Shown here one piece after another: positions 1-8,957 of a stretch of DNA of 64,000 nucleotides. Every line of letters starts with the position of its first letter. Within the stretch, counting starts at the first letter, position 1. Both the position numbers and the translations under genes were made by a program. This DNA comes from Streptomyces sp. NBC_00510 (lineage in GTDB: Bacteria; Actinomycetota; Actinomycetes; Streptomycetales; Streptomycetaceae). The DNA lies in the NCBI GenBank assembly GCA_036013505.1, contig CP107851.1:1922001-1986000 (forward strand), given 5' to 3'. The notes beneath the pieces were generated by a model. The model saw nothing but the letters and a program-made list of their open reading frames with translations, searched no databases and was not told the origin of the DNA.

Positions 1-700
1 GGGCCGGGTCGGGCCCGGTGGCGAGCCGGCCCCGACCGGGCAGGCCGGTCGCCACGAGGCCGTCGTACAGCTCGACGGTCGTCGCGGGCAGCATCGGTTC
101 GGGGAACGGGAGCTCGATCTGCACCAGGGCGTTGGGCTCCTCCACCCCGGCGGAGAAGATGCCGCGCGGACGCCCCAGCCTGATGCCGGTACCGGTGGCG
201 ACGACCCCGTGGGCGAGCAGCGCGGAGGCGAGGGTGTCCCCGCGGTAGCCGGTGTACGTGGTGCCGTCGAAGGTGAACGTCAGGGGCGCGGCGCGGTCGA
301 TCCGCCCGCCCTCGGCGAGCCGGAAGGACTGGGCCGGGTCACGCGCGGGCCGCGGGGCGGGGGCCGGGGCGGCCTGCGCGCGGGACGCCGTCGGGCCGGC
401 GGGCGGGGACGCGGCCGGGCCGACGGCCGGTGACGGGCCGGGGTCCGGGGCGGACGCGCCGGTGACGAAGCGGTTCGTCGCCGTGTCGCGCACCGCGTCG
501 AACCAGCGGCGGCAGCCCGCGCTGTGCATCCAGCGTTCGGCGAAGGGACCCTTGGGGTTGTCGCGGAAGAAGAGGTGGCGGGCCCACTCCTCGTCCGTCA
601 GGGCCGCCGGGTCCCGCGGGTAGGCGAGGTGCGCCTGACCGCCGTAGTGGAACTCGGCCTCGTCGCGGGGCCCGCACCAGGGGCAGGGGATGAGCAGCAT
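1..700 (-). CDS. Sarcosine oxidase delta-alpha fusion (SoxD-SoxA), C-terminus beyond window
   Basis: Heterotetrameric sarcosine oxidase oxidises sarcosine to glycine, passing the one-carbon unit to tetrahydrofolate or releasing formaldehyde. Residues 1-85 are a full SoxD delta subunit: a zinc-type CPWCG near the start, then FRDNPKGPFAERW and HSAGCRRWF. A Pro/Ala-rich linker of about 40 residues follows. From about residue 124 the frame continues without a stop into the SoxA alpha N-terminus (QSFRLAEGGRID, FTFDGTTYTGYRGDTLASAL, RPRGIFSAGVEEPNALVQIE). Between residue 70 and the SoxA core there is no in-frame ATG, GTG or TTG, and the GTG at residue 70 has no ribosome-binding site, so one fused chain is the simplest reading. 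The two subunits are normally separate genes. It starts 12 bp after soxB and is cut by the window edge. Confidence 0.85.
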   Translation of the reverse strand, partial: MLLIPCPWCGPRDEAEFHYGGQAHLAYPRDPAALTDEEWARHLFFRDNPKGPFAERWMHSAGCRRWFDAVRDTATNRFVTGASAPDPGPSPAVGPAASPPAGPTASRAQAAPAPAPRPARDPAQSFRLAEGGRIDRAAPLTFTFDGTTYTGYRGDTLASALLAHGVVATGTGIRLGRPRGIFSAGVEEPNALVQIELPFPEPMLPATTVELYDGLVATGLPGRGRLATGPDPA

Positions 701-712
701 CGATCGGGCTCC

Positions 713-1945
713 TCAGTGGGCGACCGCGGCCGCGCCGTGCTCGTCGACGAGCGCGCCGGTGGTGAATCGTTCGAGCGAGAAGGGCGCGGCCAGGGCGTGC
801 GGGCTGTCGTGGGCGATGGTGTCCGCGTAGACCCACCCCACGCCGGGGGTGGCCTTGAAACCGCCGGTGCCCCACCCGCAGTTGAGGTAGAGGCCGTGGA
901 CCGGGGTGAGACCGACGATCGGCGAGGCGTCCGGGCTGACGTCGACGATGCCGCCCCAGGTGCGCAGCAGGTGGGCGCGGGCGAAGACCGGGAAGAGTTC
1001 CAGCGCGGCGGCCATCTGCCGCTCGATGACGTGGAACGCGCCGCGCTGGGTGTAGGAGTTGTAGGCGTCGATGCCCGCGCCCATGACCAGTTCGCCCTTG
1101 TGGGCCTGGCTGACGTACACGTGCACCGCGTTGGACATGACGACCGTGGGGTGCACGGGCTCCAGCAGTTCGCTCACCAGCGCCTGCAGCGGGTGGCTCT
1201 GGAGCGGCAGGTCGAAACCGGCCATCCGCGCGAGCACCGAGGTGTGGCCGGCCGCGCAGAGCGCCACCTTGCCCGCGGCGATGGGCCCGAGGTTCGTCCG
1301 TACGCCGGTGACCCGGCCGTCGTGGACGTCGATACCGGTCACCTCGCAGTTCTGGACGAGGTCGATCCCGGCCGCGTCGGCCGAGCGGGCCAGGCCCCAG
1401 GCCACGTGGTCGTGCTTGGCGATCCCCGCGCGGGGCTGGTAGGTCCCGCCCATCACCGGATACCGCACGTCCGGCGAGGTGTTGACGATCGGGCAGGCCT
1501 CCTTCACCTGCGCGGGGTCGAGCCACTGGGCGTCGACTCCGTTCAGCCGGTTGGCCTCGACCCGGCGGACGCCGTCGCGTACGTCCTGGAGGCTGTGGGC
1601 GAGGTTGAGGACCCCGCGCTGGGAGAACAGGATCGGGTAGTCCAGTTCCTCCTCCAGGCCCTCCCACAGCTTCAGGGCGTGCTCGTAGATGCCCGCGCTC
1701 TCGTCCCAGAGGTAGTTGGAGCGGATGATCGTGGTGTTGCGGGCCATGTTGCCGCCCGCGAGCCAGCCCTTCTCCAGCACGGCCACGTCGGTGATGCCGT
1801 GGTTGCGCGCCAGGTAGTGCGCGGTGGCCAGGCCGTGGCCGCCGCCGCCGACGACGACCACGTCGTAGGAGCGCTTGGGTTCGGGCGTGCGCCAGAGGAA
1901 TTCCGGGTGCTCGGGGAGGTCTGCACCCGGGGTGCGCGGGGTCAT
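713..1945 (-). CDS. soxB: Sarcosine oxidase beta subunit
   Basis: This FAD- and FMN-carrying subunit of heterotetrameric sarcosine oxidase is 410 residues, normal for the family. Near residues 28-40 it has the Rossmann FAD motif [18 protein letters not shown], and later [24 protein letters not shown], typical of the SoxB C-terminus. It is a DAO-family fold and works with the SoxD-SoxA fusion directly downstream. Its ATG overlaps the glyA stop by four bases (ATGA), so the two are translationally coupled. It belongs to the dimethylglycine oxidase-glyA-soxB-soxDA transcript, in which each enzyme uses the product of the one before or recovers its one-carbon unit. The gamma subunit gene is not in the window and is expected past the left edge. 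Confidence 0.93.
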   Translation of the reverse strand: MTPRTPGADLPEHPEFLWRTPEPKRSYDVVVVGGGGHGLATAHYLARNHGITDVAVLEKGWLAGGNMARNTTIIRSNYLWDESAGIYEHALKLWEGLEEELDYPILFSQRGVLNLAHSLQDVRDGVRRVEANRLNGVDAQWLDPAQVKEACPIVNTSPDVRYPVMGGTYQPRAGIAKHDHVAWGLARSADAAGIDLVQNCEVTGIDVHDGRVTGVRTNLGPIAAGKVALCAAGHTSVLARMAGFDLPLQSHPLQALVSELLEPVHPTVVMSNAVHVYVSQAHKGELVMGAGIDAYNSYTQRGAFHVIERQMAAALELFPVFARAHLLRTWGGIVDVSPDASPIVGLTPVHGLYLNCGWGTGGFKATPGVGWVYADTIAHDSPHALAAPFSLERFTTGALVDEHGAAAVAH

Positions 1946-3228
1946 CGGACGTCGTCTCCGTCCTGCGGCAGGTGCGGGTAGAGCGGGTGCGCGGCGGCGA
2001 GCGCCTCGGTGCGGGCCCGCAGCGCGGACAGGTCGGGCCCGGGGCGCAGGGCGAGCGCGACGACGTCGGCGACCTCGGCGAAGTCGTCCTGCGTGAAACC
2101 GCGGGTGGCCAGCGCGGGCGTGCCGATCCGCAGCCCCGAGGTGACCATGGGCGGGCGCGGGTCGAAGGGCACGGCGTTGCGGTTGACGGTGATGCCGACG
2201 GAGTGCAGCAGGTCCTCGGCCTGACGGCCGTCGAGGGCGCAGGCGCGCAGGTCGACGAGGACGAGGTGCACGTCGGTGCCTCCGGTGAGCACCGACACGC
2301 CCGCCCGCGCGGCGTCGTCCCGCGTCAGGCGCTCGGCCAGGATGCGGGCACCGGCCAGGGTGCGGGCCTGGCGTTCCCTGAACTCCTCCCCCGCGGCGAC
2401 CTTGAAGGAGACCGCCTTCGCGGCGATCACGTGCTCCAGGGGGCCGCCCTGCATGCCGGGGAAGACCGCCGAGTTCAGCTTCTTGGCGAGGTCCGCGTCG
2501 TCGGTCAGGATCACTCCCCCGCGCGGGCCGCCGAGCGTCTTGTGGGTGGTCGTGGTGGTGACGTGGGCGTACGGGACGGGGTTCGGGTGGAGCCCCGCGG
2601 CGACCAGACCCGCGAAGTGCGCCATGTCGACCAGGAGCAGCGCCCCGACCTCGTCGGCGATGCGGCGGAAGGCGGCGAAGTCCAGTTGCCGGGGGTACGC
2701 CGACCAGCCCGCGATGATCATCTTCGGGCGGCGTTCCTTGGCGAGCCGCTCGACCTCGTCCATGTCGACCCGGTGGTCGGTCGCGGAGACGTGGTACGGG
2801 ACGACGTCGAACATCTTCCCGGAGTAGTTGAGCCGCATCCCGTGCGTGAGGTGGCCGCCGTGCGCGAGGTCCAGCCCGAGCACGGTGTCGCCGGGCCGCA
2901 GCAGGGCGAAGAGCACGGCGGTGTTGGCCTGCGCCCCGGAGTGCGGCTGGACGTTGGCGTACGCGGCGCCGAAGAGGGCCTTGACGCGCTCGACGGCGAG
3001 CCGCTCGGTGACGTCGACGTGCTCGCAGCCGCCGTAGTAGCGGCGGCCGGGGTAGCCCTCGGCGTACTTGTTGGTCAGCACCGAGCCCTGGGCCTCCAGG
3101 ACGGCGGCGGGCGCGAAGTTCTCCGAGGCGATCATCTCCAGGGTGGACCGCTGGCGGGCCAGTTCGGCGCGCAGCGCGGCGTGCACCTCGGGGTCGAGTT
3201 CGGACAGGCGGGCGGTCAGCGGGTTCAT
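1942..3228 (-). CDS. glyA: Serine hydroxymethyltransferase
   Basis: This PLP enzyme interconverts glycine plus 5,10-methylene-THF and serine. The 428-residue protein has the family signatures [19 protein letters not shown] near the N-terminus, [15 protein letters not shown], and the PLP-lysine segment [15 protein letters not shown]. Housekeeping enzymes usually have TLRGPRGG here. Its position between dimethylglycine oxidase and soxB suggests a dedicated catabolic copy. It would condense the glycine made from sarcosine with the methylene-THF made by the two oxidases, giving serine. The 61-bp gap upstream has no visible promoter, so it is probably co-transcribed with the dimethylglycine oxidase gene. 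It overlaps soxB by four bases. Confidence 0.95.
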   Translation of the reverse strand: MNPLTARLSELDPEVHAALRAELARQRSTLEMIASENFAPAAVLEAQGSVLTNKYAEGYPGRRYYGGCEHVDVTERLAVERVKALFGAAYANVQPHSGAQANTAVLFALLRPGDTVLGLDLAHGGHLTHGMRLNYSGKMFDVVPYHVSATDHRVDMDEVERLAKERRPKMIIAGWSAYPRQLDFAAFRRIADEVGALLLVDMAHFAGLVAAGLHPNPVPYAHVTTTTTHKTLGGPRGGVILTDDADLAKKLNSAVFPGMQGGPLEHVIAAKAVSFKVAAGEEFRERQARTLAGARILAERLTRDDAARAGVSVLTGGTDVHLVLVDLRACALDGRQAEDLLHSVGITVNRNAVPFDPRPPMVTSGLRIGTPALATRGFTQDDFAEVADVVALALRPGPDLSALRARTEALAAAHPLYPHLPQDGDDVR

Positions 3229-3289
3229 GCGCGGGGCTTCCTCTCAGCGGCGGCGTCGGAGGTCTCGCGGTGGTGCCGTCCGCGGGGTG

Positions 3290-5731
3290 TCAGCCGCGGA
3301 GGCGGGACATGGCCGGGTCGAACAGCGGTTCCGCGGCGACCCGCGCCGCCACGCGCCGGTCGAAGTACGCGATGTCGAGGGCGCGCCCAGGCACGGCGAG
3401 CTCCGCCGGAAGCCAGGCGTAGGCGATGGCCTTGCCGACCGTGTAGCCGTAGGCGGCGCTGGTGACGTAGCCGACGGGCCGGTCGCCGTCGTACACCGGC
3501 TCCTTGCCCATCACCACGGCGCTCGGGTCGTCGACGGTCAGGCAGGTGAGCCTGCGCCGCACCTGGTCCCGGCGCCGGGCGAGCGCGGCCTTGCCGGTGA
3601 AGTCGTCCTTGTCCTCCCTGACGGCGAAGGCGAGGCCGGCCTCGTACGGATCGTGCTCGAAGGTCATGTCGGTGCCGAAGGAGCGGTACCCCTTCTCCAG
3701 ACGCAGGCTGTTGAAGGCCCCGCGCCCGGCGGGGATGCCGCCCAGCGGCCGCGCGGCGGCCAGCAGGGTGTCCCAGAGCTTCAGGCCCAGGTCCGCCGTG
3801 GTGTACAGCTCCCAGCCCAGCTCGCCGACGTAGGACAGCCGCATCGCCGTGACGGGCACAGCGCCGACGTGCGCCCGCTTGGCGCGGAAGTACTTCAGTC
3901 CGGCGTCGGAGAAGTCGGCGTCGGCGAGCGGCTGCAGGACCTCGCGGGCGAGCGGCCCCCACAGGCCGATGCAGCAGGTGCCCGCGGTGATGTCGCGGAC
4001 CGCGACGGTGCCGTCGGCGGGGAGGTGCCGGGTGAGCCAGTCCAGGTCCAGGTTGCCGTTGACGCCGACCTGGAAGAGGTCGCGGCCGAGCCGGGCCACC
4101 GTGATGTCGCTGCGGATGCCGCCGTCGTGGTCCAGGAGCAGGGTGTAGGTCACCGACCCGACCGACTTGTCGACGTTGCCGGTGGTGAGCCGCTGCAGGA
4201 AGGCGGCGGCGCCGCGTCCGGTGACCTCCAGGCGCTTGAGCGCGGTCATGTCGTACAGGGCGACGGTCTCCCGGGTGACCTGGGCCTCGGCACCGACGAC
4301 CGGCGACCAGTAGCGGGCCGCCCAGTCGCCCGGGACGGGAAGGGAACGGCCCTCCACCAGCCCGGCGTTGCTCTCATACCACTGCGGCCGCTCCCAGCCG
4401 TTGGCCTCCAGGAAGAACGCCCCGAGCTCCTCCTGGCGGGGGTGGAAGGGGCTGGTGCGGATCGGGCGCGGGGCGCCCGTGGGCTGGAGCGGGTGGATGA
4501 TGTCGTAGACCTCGGCGAAGTTGCGGCAGTCGCGGGCGAGCACGTAGTCGGGCGCGAGCTGGTGCGGCTCGAAGCGGTTGACGTCGCATTCGTGGAGGTC
4601 GAAGGACGAGCAGTGGCCGTCCACCAGCCATTCGGCCATCGCCCGGCCGGCGCCGGCCGAGTGGGTGACCCAGACGGCCTCGGCGACCCAGAACCCCTTC
4701 ACCTGCGGCGACTCGCCGAGCAGCGGCATGCCGTCGGTGGTGAAGGAGAACAGGCCGTTGATGCCCTCCTCGACCTTGGCGTCGCGGGTGGCGGGCAGCA
4801 GGGACCGGGTCTCGGTCCAGGCGTCGGCGAAGTCGTCCTCGGTGAACTCCAGGACGGACGGCATCCCGTCCGTTTCACCGAACGCGGCGATGTCGTCGAC
4901 GGGGACCGGCATGGGGCGGTGGCCGTAGGAGCCGATGCCGATGCGGTCGTGGCGGTCGCGGTAGTAGAGGTCGGCGTCCTGGTGGCGCAGGATCGGGCGG
5001 ACGGCCTCGGCGGCCTGGCCCGCCAGGGCGGGAACCGGGCCGGTCCAGGCGAACTGGTGGGCGAGCGGGGTCAGCGGCAGTTCCATGCCCGCCATCCGGG
5101 CGACCCGGGGGCCCCAGATCCCGGCGCAGCAGACGACGACGTCGGCCGCGAGCTCGCCGCCGCGGTCGGTGACGACCCCGGTGACGCGGCCGTCGTCCTG
5201 GGTGACGGCGAGGACTTCGTGACGTTCGAGGAAGCGGACGCCGCGCGCGGCGGCGCGCCGGGTCTGCGCCTCGACGGCGAGGACGGCCTTGGCGAGTCCG
5301 TCGGTGGGGACGAACAGGCCGCCCAGGACGCGTGAGCGGTCCAGCAGCGGGTGGAGCGCGGCGCATTCGTCGGGTCCGACGACCCGGGCCTCGACGCCCC
5401 ACGAGGTCACCCAGCCGTGCCGCCGGTGCAGTTCGGCCAGGCGCTCGGGGGTGGTGGCCACCTCCAGGCCGCCGACCTGGAGGAAGCAGGGCTGCCCGTC
5501 GACGTCGAGGGAGCAGAGCTTCTCGACGGTGTAGCGGGCGAGTTCGGTCATGGTCTTGGAAGGGTTGGTCTGGAACACCAGGCCCGGGGCGTGGGACGAG
5601 GAGCCCCCGGTGGCGGGGAGCGGCCCCTGGTCGACGACCGTGACGTCGGTCCAGCCGGCGGAGGACAGTTCGTCGGCCAGCGCCGCCCCCACGACACCCG
5701 CTCCGATGATGACCACGCGGGGTCCCGTCAT
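3290..5731 (-). CDS. Dimethylglycine oxidase (FAD/GcvT-domain enzyme)
   Basis: The enzyme oxidises N,N-dimethylglycine to sarcosine and channels the imine to a tetrahydrofolate domain, forming methylene-THF. The 813-residue chain has a DAO FAD domain (about 1-365) starting with VVIIGAGVVGAAL, and SSSHAPGLVFQ around His47, the position of the covalent-flavin histidine in Arthrobacter dimethylglycine oxidase. A short FAD-linked middle domain follows, then GCV_T (about 430-690) and GCV_T C-terminal domains. Length and layout match that enzyme rather than short sarcosine oxidases. I chose ATG 5731 over a TTG two codons upstream because GGGAGG lies 7 nt before it. It heads the operon running into glyA, soxB and soxDA, under the promoter/operator at 5746-5812. 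Sarcosine dehydrogenase is the main alternative. Confidence 0.88.
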   Translation of the reverse strand: MTGPRVVIIGAGVVGAALADELSSAGWTDVTVVDQGPLPATGGSSSHAPGLVFQTNPSKTMTELARYTVEKLCSLDVDGQPCFLQVGGLEVATTPERLAELHRRHGWVTSWGVEARVVGPDECAALHPLLDRSRVLGGLFVPTDGLAKAVLAVEAQTRRAAARGVRFLERHEVLAVTQDDGRVTGVVTDRGGELAADVVVCCAGIWGPRVARMAGMELPLTPLAHQFAWTGPVPALAGQAAEAVRPILRHQDADLYYRDRHDRIGIGSYGHRPMPVPVDDIAAFGETDGMPSVLEFTEDDFADAWTETRSLLPATRDAKVEEGINGLFSFTTDGMPLLGESPQVKGFWVAEAVWVTHSAGAGRAMAEWLVDGHCSSFDLHECDVNRFEPHQLAPDYVLARDCRNFAEVYDIIHPLQPTGAPRPIRTSPFHPRQEELGAFFLEANGWERPQWYESNAGLVEGRSLPVPGDWAARYWSPVVGAEAQVTRETVALYDMTALKRLEVTGRGAAAFLQRLTTGNVDKSVGSVTYTLLLDHDGGIRSDITVARLGRDLFQVGVNGNLDLDWLTRHLPADGTVAVRDITAGTCCIGLWGPLAREVLQPLADADFSDAGLKYFRAKRAHVGAVPVTAMRLSYVGELGWELYTTADLGLKLWDTLLAAARPLGGIPAGRGAFNSLRLEKGYRSFGTDMTFEHDPYEAGLAFAVREDKDDFTGKAALARRRDQVRRRLTCLTVDDPSAVVMGKEPVYDGDRPVGYVTSAAYGYTVGKAIAYAWLPAELAVPGRALDIAYFDRRVAARVAAEPLFDPAMSRLRG

Positions 5732-5745
5732 CGCCAAACCTCCCA

Positions 5746-5812
5746 GTTGCTGTCAGCGCAACATGATTCAGGTTGCGCAACTCAATGTGCCGGGCGCCGG
5801 AGAGGGTGTCAA
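5746..5812 (-). promoter_or_regulatory. Promoter plus tandem operator of the dimethylglycine oxidase operon
   Basis: Read on the minus strand, TTGACA (5812-5807), a 17-bp spacer and CACATT (5789-5784) form a good -35/-10 pair. Directly downstream are two 17-bp dyads 19 bp apart: GTTGCTGTCAGCGCAAC (5746-5762, 11 of 12 matches to GTTGCG-N5-CGCAAC) and GATTCAGGTTGCGCAAC (5765-5781, 9 of 12). They cover the expected transcription start and reach to within 15 bp of the ATG, a position suited to repression. The same arrangement recurs at five other promoters in the window. Confidence 0.7.
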
Positions 5813-5896
5813 GAGGCCCGCCAGGGGCGGGAGAAGGCCGCCGGGAGGCGGCTGGAGCGGCCCGTGGGGGGCCTGGTGACGGCCCGGGGAACGACG

Positions 5897-5932
5897 GTGC
5901 CCGGCGGGCTGTCGGAACAGCCCGCCGGGCAC
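5897..5932 (-). terminator. Strong hairpin terminator of the betaine transport operon
   Basis: Arms at 5897-5912 and 5917-5932 are perfect 16-bp complements around a CGGA tetraloop. The hairpin lies just past the stop of the solute-binding protein gene, the last gene of the betB-ABC transporter operon. No T-run follows, as is usual in actinomycetes. It separates this operon from the dimethylglycine oxidase promoter. Confidence 0.8.
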
Positions 5933-5965
5933 GGGAACGGCGCGCCGCGGTGGCGCGGCGCGGGG

Positions 5966-6955
5966 TTACTCGACCCAGGCGTCCACCTTGCCGGGGTTCG
6001 CCTTCACCCACTTCTCGGCGGCGGCCTCAGGGCTCATCTTGTCGACGGCGATGTACTTGGCGACGAGGTTCTGGTCCTCGTTCGTCCAGCTGAAGTTCTT
6101 CACCAGGTCGTAGGCCGGGCTGCCGGAGCCCGCGAACTTCTTGCTGACGATCTTGTCCAGGTCGTAGACGGGGTAGTCGCAGGCGACCTTCTCCGCGTCG
6201 GCGTCGCACCCGGCCTCGTACGGCGGCAGCTCGACCTTGGCGAGCGGGACCTCCGACAGGAACCACTGCGGCTCGTAGAAGTAGCCGAGCAGCCACTGCT
6301 TCTTGGCCTCGGCCTGCCGGAAGGCCTGGATCAGCGCGGTCTCGCTGCCCGCGTACACCACCTTGAAGTCCAGCTTGAGGTTCTTCACCAGGGCGGCGTC
6401 GTTGGTGACGTACGACGGGTCGCCGTCCAGGAGCTGGCCCTTGCCGCCGGACTCGGAGGTGCGGAACTTGTCGGCGTACTTGTCGAGGTTCTTCCAGTCC
6501 GTGATGTCCGGGTGCTCCTTCGCCAGCCACGGCGGCACGTACCAGCCGATCACGCCCTTGTTGCCGGTCGGGCCGGCCTCGACGGCGGTCTTCTGCTGCT
6601 CGACGTACTTCTTCTTCAGGTCGTCGTGGCCCCAGTTCTCCAGGATCGCGTCGACCTCGCCGGTGCCGAAGCCCTGCCAGGCGATCTCCTCCTTGAGGTC
6701 CTTCTTCTTGACCGTGCAGCCCAGCTCCTCCTCGGCGACGTACGCCACGACCGCCGCGTCCGCCTCATAGCCGACCCACGGGTTGACCGCCAGGTTGAAG
6801 GTGCCGCACTTGCCGGAGGAGCCCCCGGAACCGGCCTCCGACCCGCCGACCTTGGCGCCGCCGCAGCCGGTGAGGACCAGCCCCAGTGCCGCGGCCCCCG
6901 CCGCCCCGGCACGCCATCGCGCCGACCGACCGGCCGCCGTCAGGTGTGTTGCCAT
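5966..6955 (-). CDS. Glycine betaine-type ABC transporter substrate-binding lipoprotein
   Basis: This OpuAC/ProX-like binding protein (329 residues) would capture glycine betaine, choline or a related quaternary amine outside the cell. The N-terminus has a charged region, a hydrophobic stretch and the lipobox LVLTGC (Cys about 31), so it should be a lipoprotein. The mature part shows the family's NPWVGYEADA start, WQGFGTGEVDAILENWGHDD and several tryptophans able to form an aromatic cage for a trimethylammonium group. It is the last gene of the betB-ATPase-permease-binding protein operon, 19 bp after the permease, and a strong terminator follows. Its ligand is inferred from the surrounding pathway. 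Confidence 0.9.
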   Translation of the reverse strand: MATHLTAAGRSARWRAGAAGAAALGLVLTGCGGAKVGGSEAGSGGSSGKCGTFNLAVNPWVGYEADAAVVAYVAEEELGCTVKKKDLKEEIAWQGFGTGEVDAILENWGHDDLKKKYVEQQKTAVEAGPTGNKGVIGWYVPPWLAKEHPDITDWKNLDKYADKFRTSESGGKGQLLDGDPSYVTNDAALVKNLKLDFKVVYAGSETALIQAFRQAEAKKQWLLGYFYEPQWFLSEVPLAKVELPPYEAGCDADAEKVACDYPVYDLDKIVSKKFAGSGSPAYDLVKNFSWTNEDQNLVAKYIAVDKMSPEAAAEKWVKANPGKVDAWVE

Positions 6956-6974
6956 GTGTCTACCGCCTCCTGCC

Positions 6975-8957
6975 CTAGCGCCCGCCGGGCACCCTCGTGG
7001 TGCGCCCGGCCGCGGCCTGAGTGATCCGGTCGAACATCACGCCGAGCAAGACGATGGCGAGTCCCGCCGCCAGCCCCTTGCCGTACAGCTCGCCCTGCGA
7101 GAAGCCGGCCACGACGTCGTAGCCAAGGGCGCCCGCACCGACCAGGCCGCCCACCACGACCATCGACAGCACGTAGATCAGGCCCTGGTTGGTCGCGAGC
7201 ACCAGGGCGCCGCGCGACATCGGCAGCTGGACCTTGGTGACGAGCTGCCAGGTACTGGACCCGGCCGCCGCCGCGGCCTCCACGGTCGTCCCCGGCACGC
7301 CCCGGACGCCGTCGGCGACGATCTTCACCGTCACGGGCGCGGCGTACACGACGGCGGCGACGATCGCGGTGAAGCGGCTCGCGCCGAACAGCGCGAGGAA
7401 CGGTACGAGGTAGACGAAGGGCGGCATGGTCTGCGCCGCGTCCAGGCCCGGCCGGACGATCCGGTCGGCGAGCGCGCTGCGGCCCATCCACACGCCCACC
7501 GTGACCCCGAGCAGCAGCACCAGCAGCGTCGCCACGACGGTCGAGGCGAGCGTGGTCATCGCGTCCTGCCACACCCCGGTGCCCACCAGCAGCCCCACGC
7601 ACACCGCCGCGGTGCCACCGGCGCCGAGGCCGCCGAGGACCGTTCCCAGGGCCACCAGCACGAGGCCGGTGAGCCACCACGGGGAGTCGGTGAGCAGGGT
7701 CTGGAAGGGGTTGAGCAGGGCGTTGGTGAGCACGTCGCGGATGGCGCCCGTGACCCCGGACAGGTGTTCCTGCGCCCAGGTGGTCACGGTGTCGGCGGCA
7801 CTCGCCAGGGAGCGCCCCGCTCCGCCCTCGCCGGGGAACTCCGCGGCCCAGACGTAGGTGTGGGACAGCCAGGCGGCGACCGCCGCGGCGACGGCGCCCG
7901 CGGCGAGCAGCGGCCCGCGCCGCAGGCGGCCGCCGGAGCCCTGCCCCCGCTCCGTCCTGACGGCGGCCGCGGTGGTGACCCGGTCCAGGACGATGGCCAT
8001 GACGACGATGGCGAGGCCGGCGTTGAAGGCGGTGCCGACGTCGAGCGACTGCAGGGCCTGGACGACGGTCTTGCCGAGGCCGGGGGCGTCGATGAGGGCC
8101 GCGATGGTCACCATGGACAGGGCCGCCATGATGCTCTGGTTGACGCCCATCACCACGGTGCGCCGCGACATCGGCAGCAGCACCTTGGTGAGGGTCTGCG
8201 CCCTGGTCGAACCCAGCGACTCCGCCGCTTCCACCGTGGTCGCGGGTACCGAGCGGATGGCGTGCGCGGTGATGCGGACGGCGGGCGGCGCCGCGTAGAT
8301 CAGGGTGGCGATGGTGGCGGAGGCCGGCCCGATCAGGAAGAAGAGGGTGAGCGGCGCCAGGTAGACGAAGGTCGGCATCGTCTGCATGAAGTCGAGCACG
8401 GGGGTCAGGACGCGGTTCACCCGCGGCGACAGCCCGGCCCACACGCCCAGCGGGATGCCGAACAGCAGCGCCACCAGCACCGCCGACACGGTGAGCGCCA
8501 GGGTGTCCATGCTCTCCTGCCACAGGCCCTGCAGCCCGAAGAACGTGAAGCCCGCGACGGCCAGCAGCGCCACGCGCCAGTTGCCCAGCGCCCAGGAGAC
8601 GTAGCCGGCGATCGCGACCACGCCGAGCCATCCGATCTGCGGCACCGGGCGGCCGTCGGGCGGCTGCGAGATCAGGGTCTGGACGAAGGTCACCAGGGTG
8701 TCGATGACCAGCCGGATCTCGTTGAAGAAGTAGAGGAAGAGCGGGTTGCTGTTGCGGTCCGCGCCGATGGTGTCGTTGACGTCGTTGAACCAGCGGTGCA
8801 GCGGGGTCAGGTCGGCCGCCGCGAGGGCGAGCGTCTGCCGGCCGCGCAGGAGCGCGAAGAGCACCAGCCACAACACGACGATGCCCGCCACGACGGCCCG
8901 GCGGCGCAGCCGGACGGGCGCGAGCCGTTCGCGTGCCCCGGAGGCGGCGACCGCCAT
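6975..8957 (-). CDS. Glycine betaine-type ABC permease with two fused permease domains
   Basis: This 660-residue membrane protein contains two complete ProW-like permease units in one chain. Each has a cytoplasmic EAA loop that docks on the ATPase: EAAESLGSTRAQTLTKVLLP in the first half and EAAAAAGSSTWQLVTKVQLP in the second. Each also has the repeated segment TMPTFVYL / TMPPFVYL before it. Single ProW/OpuAB permeases are about 280-350 residues and dimerise, so this protein supplies both halves of the channel. The ATG at 8957 overlaps the ATPase stop (ATGA). Open frame continues upstream of that ATG but is antisense-type shadow inside the ATPase gene. Confidence 0.9.
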   Translation of the reverse strand: MAVAASGARERLAPVRLRRRAVVAGIVVLWLVLFALLRGRQTLALAAADLTPLHRWFNDVNDTIGADRNSNPLFLYFFNEIRLVIDTLVTFVQTLISQPPDGRPVPQIGWLGVVAIAGYVSWALGNWRVALLAVAGFTFFGLQGLWQESMDTLALTVSAVLVALLFGIPLGVWAGLSPRVNRVLTPVLDFMQTMPTFVYLAPLTLFFLIGPASATIATLIYAAPPAVRITAHAIRSVPATTVEAAESLGSTRAQTLTKVLLPMSRRTVVMGVNQSIMAALSMVTIAALIDAPGLGKTVVQALQSLDVGTAFNAGLAIVVMAIVLDRVTTAAAVRTERGQGSGGRLRRGPLLAAGAVAAAVAAWLSHTYVWAAEFPGEGGAGRSLASAADTVTTWAQEHLSGVTGAIRDVLTNALLNPFQTLLTDSPWWLTGLVLVALGTVLGGLGAGGTAAVCVGLLVGTGVWQDAMTTLASTVVATLLVLLLGVTVGVWMGRSALADRIVRPGLDAAQTMPPFVYLVPFLALFGASRFTAIVAAVVYAAPVTVKIVADGVRGVPGTTVEAAAAAGSSTWQLVTKVQLPMSRGALVLATNQGLIYVLSMVVVGGLVGAGALGYDVVAGFSQGELYGKGLAAGLAIVLLGVMFDRITQAAAGRTTRVPGGR

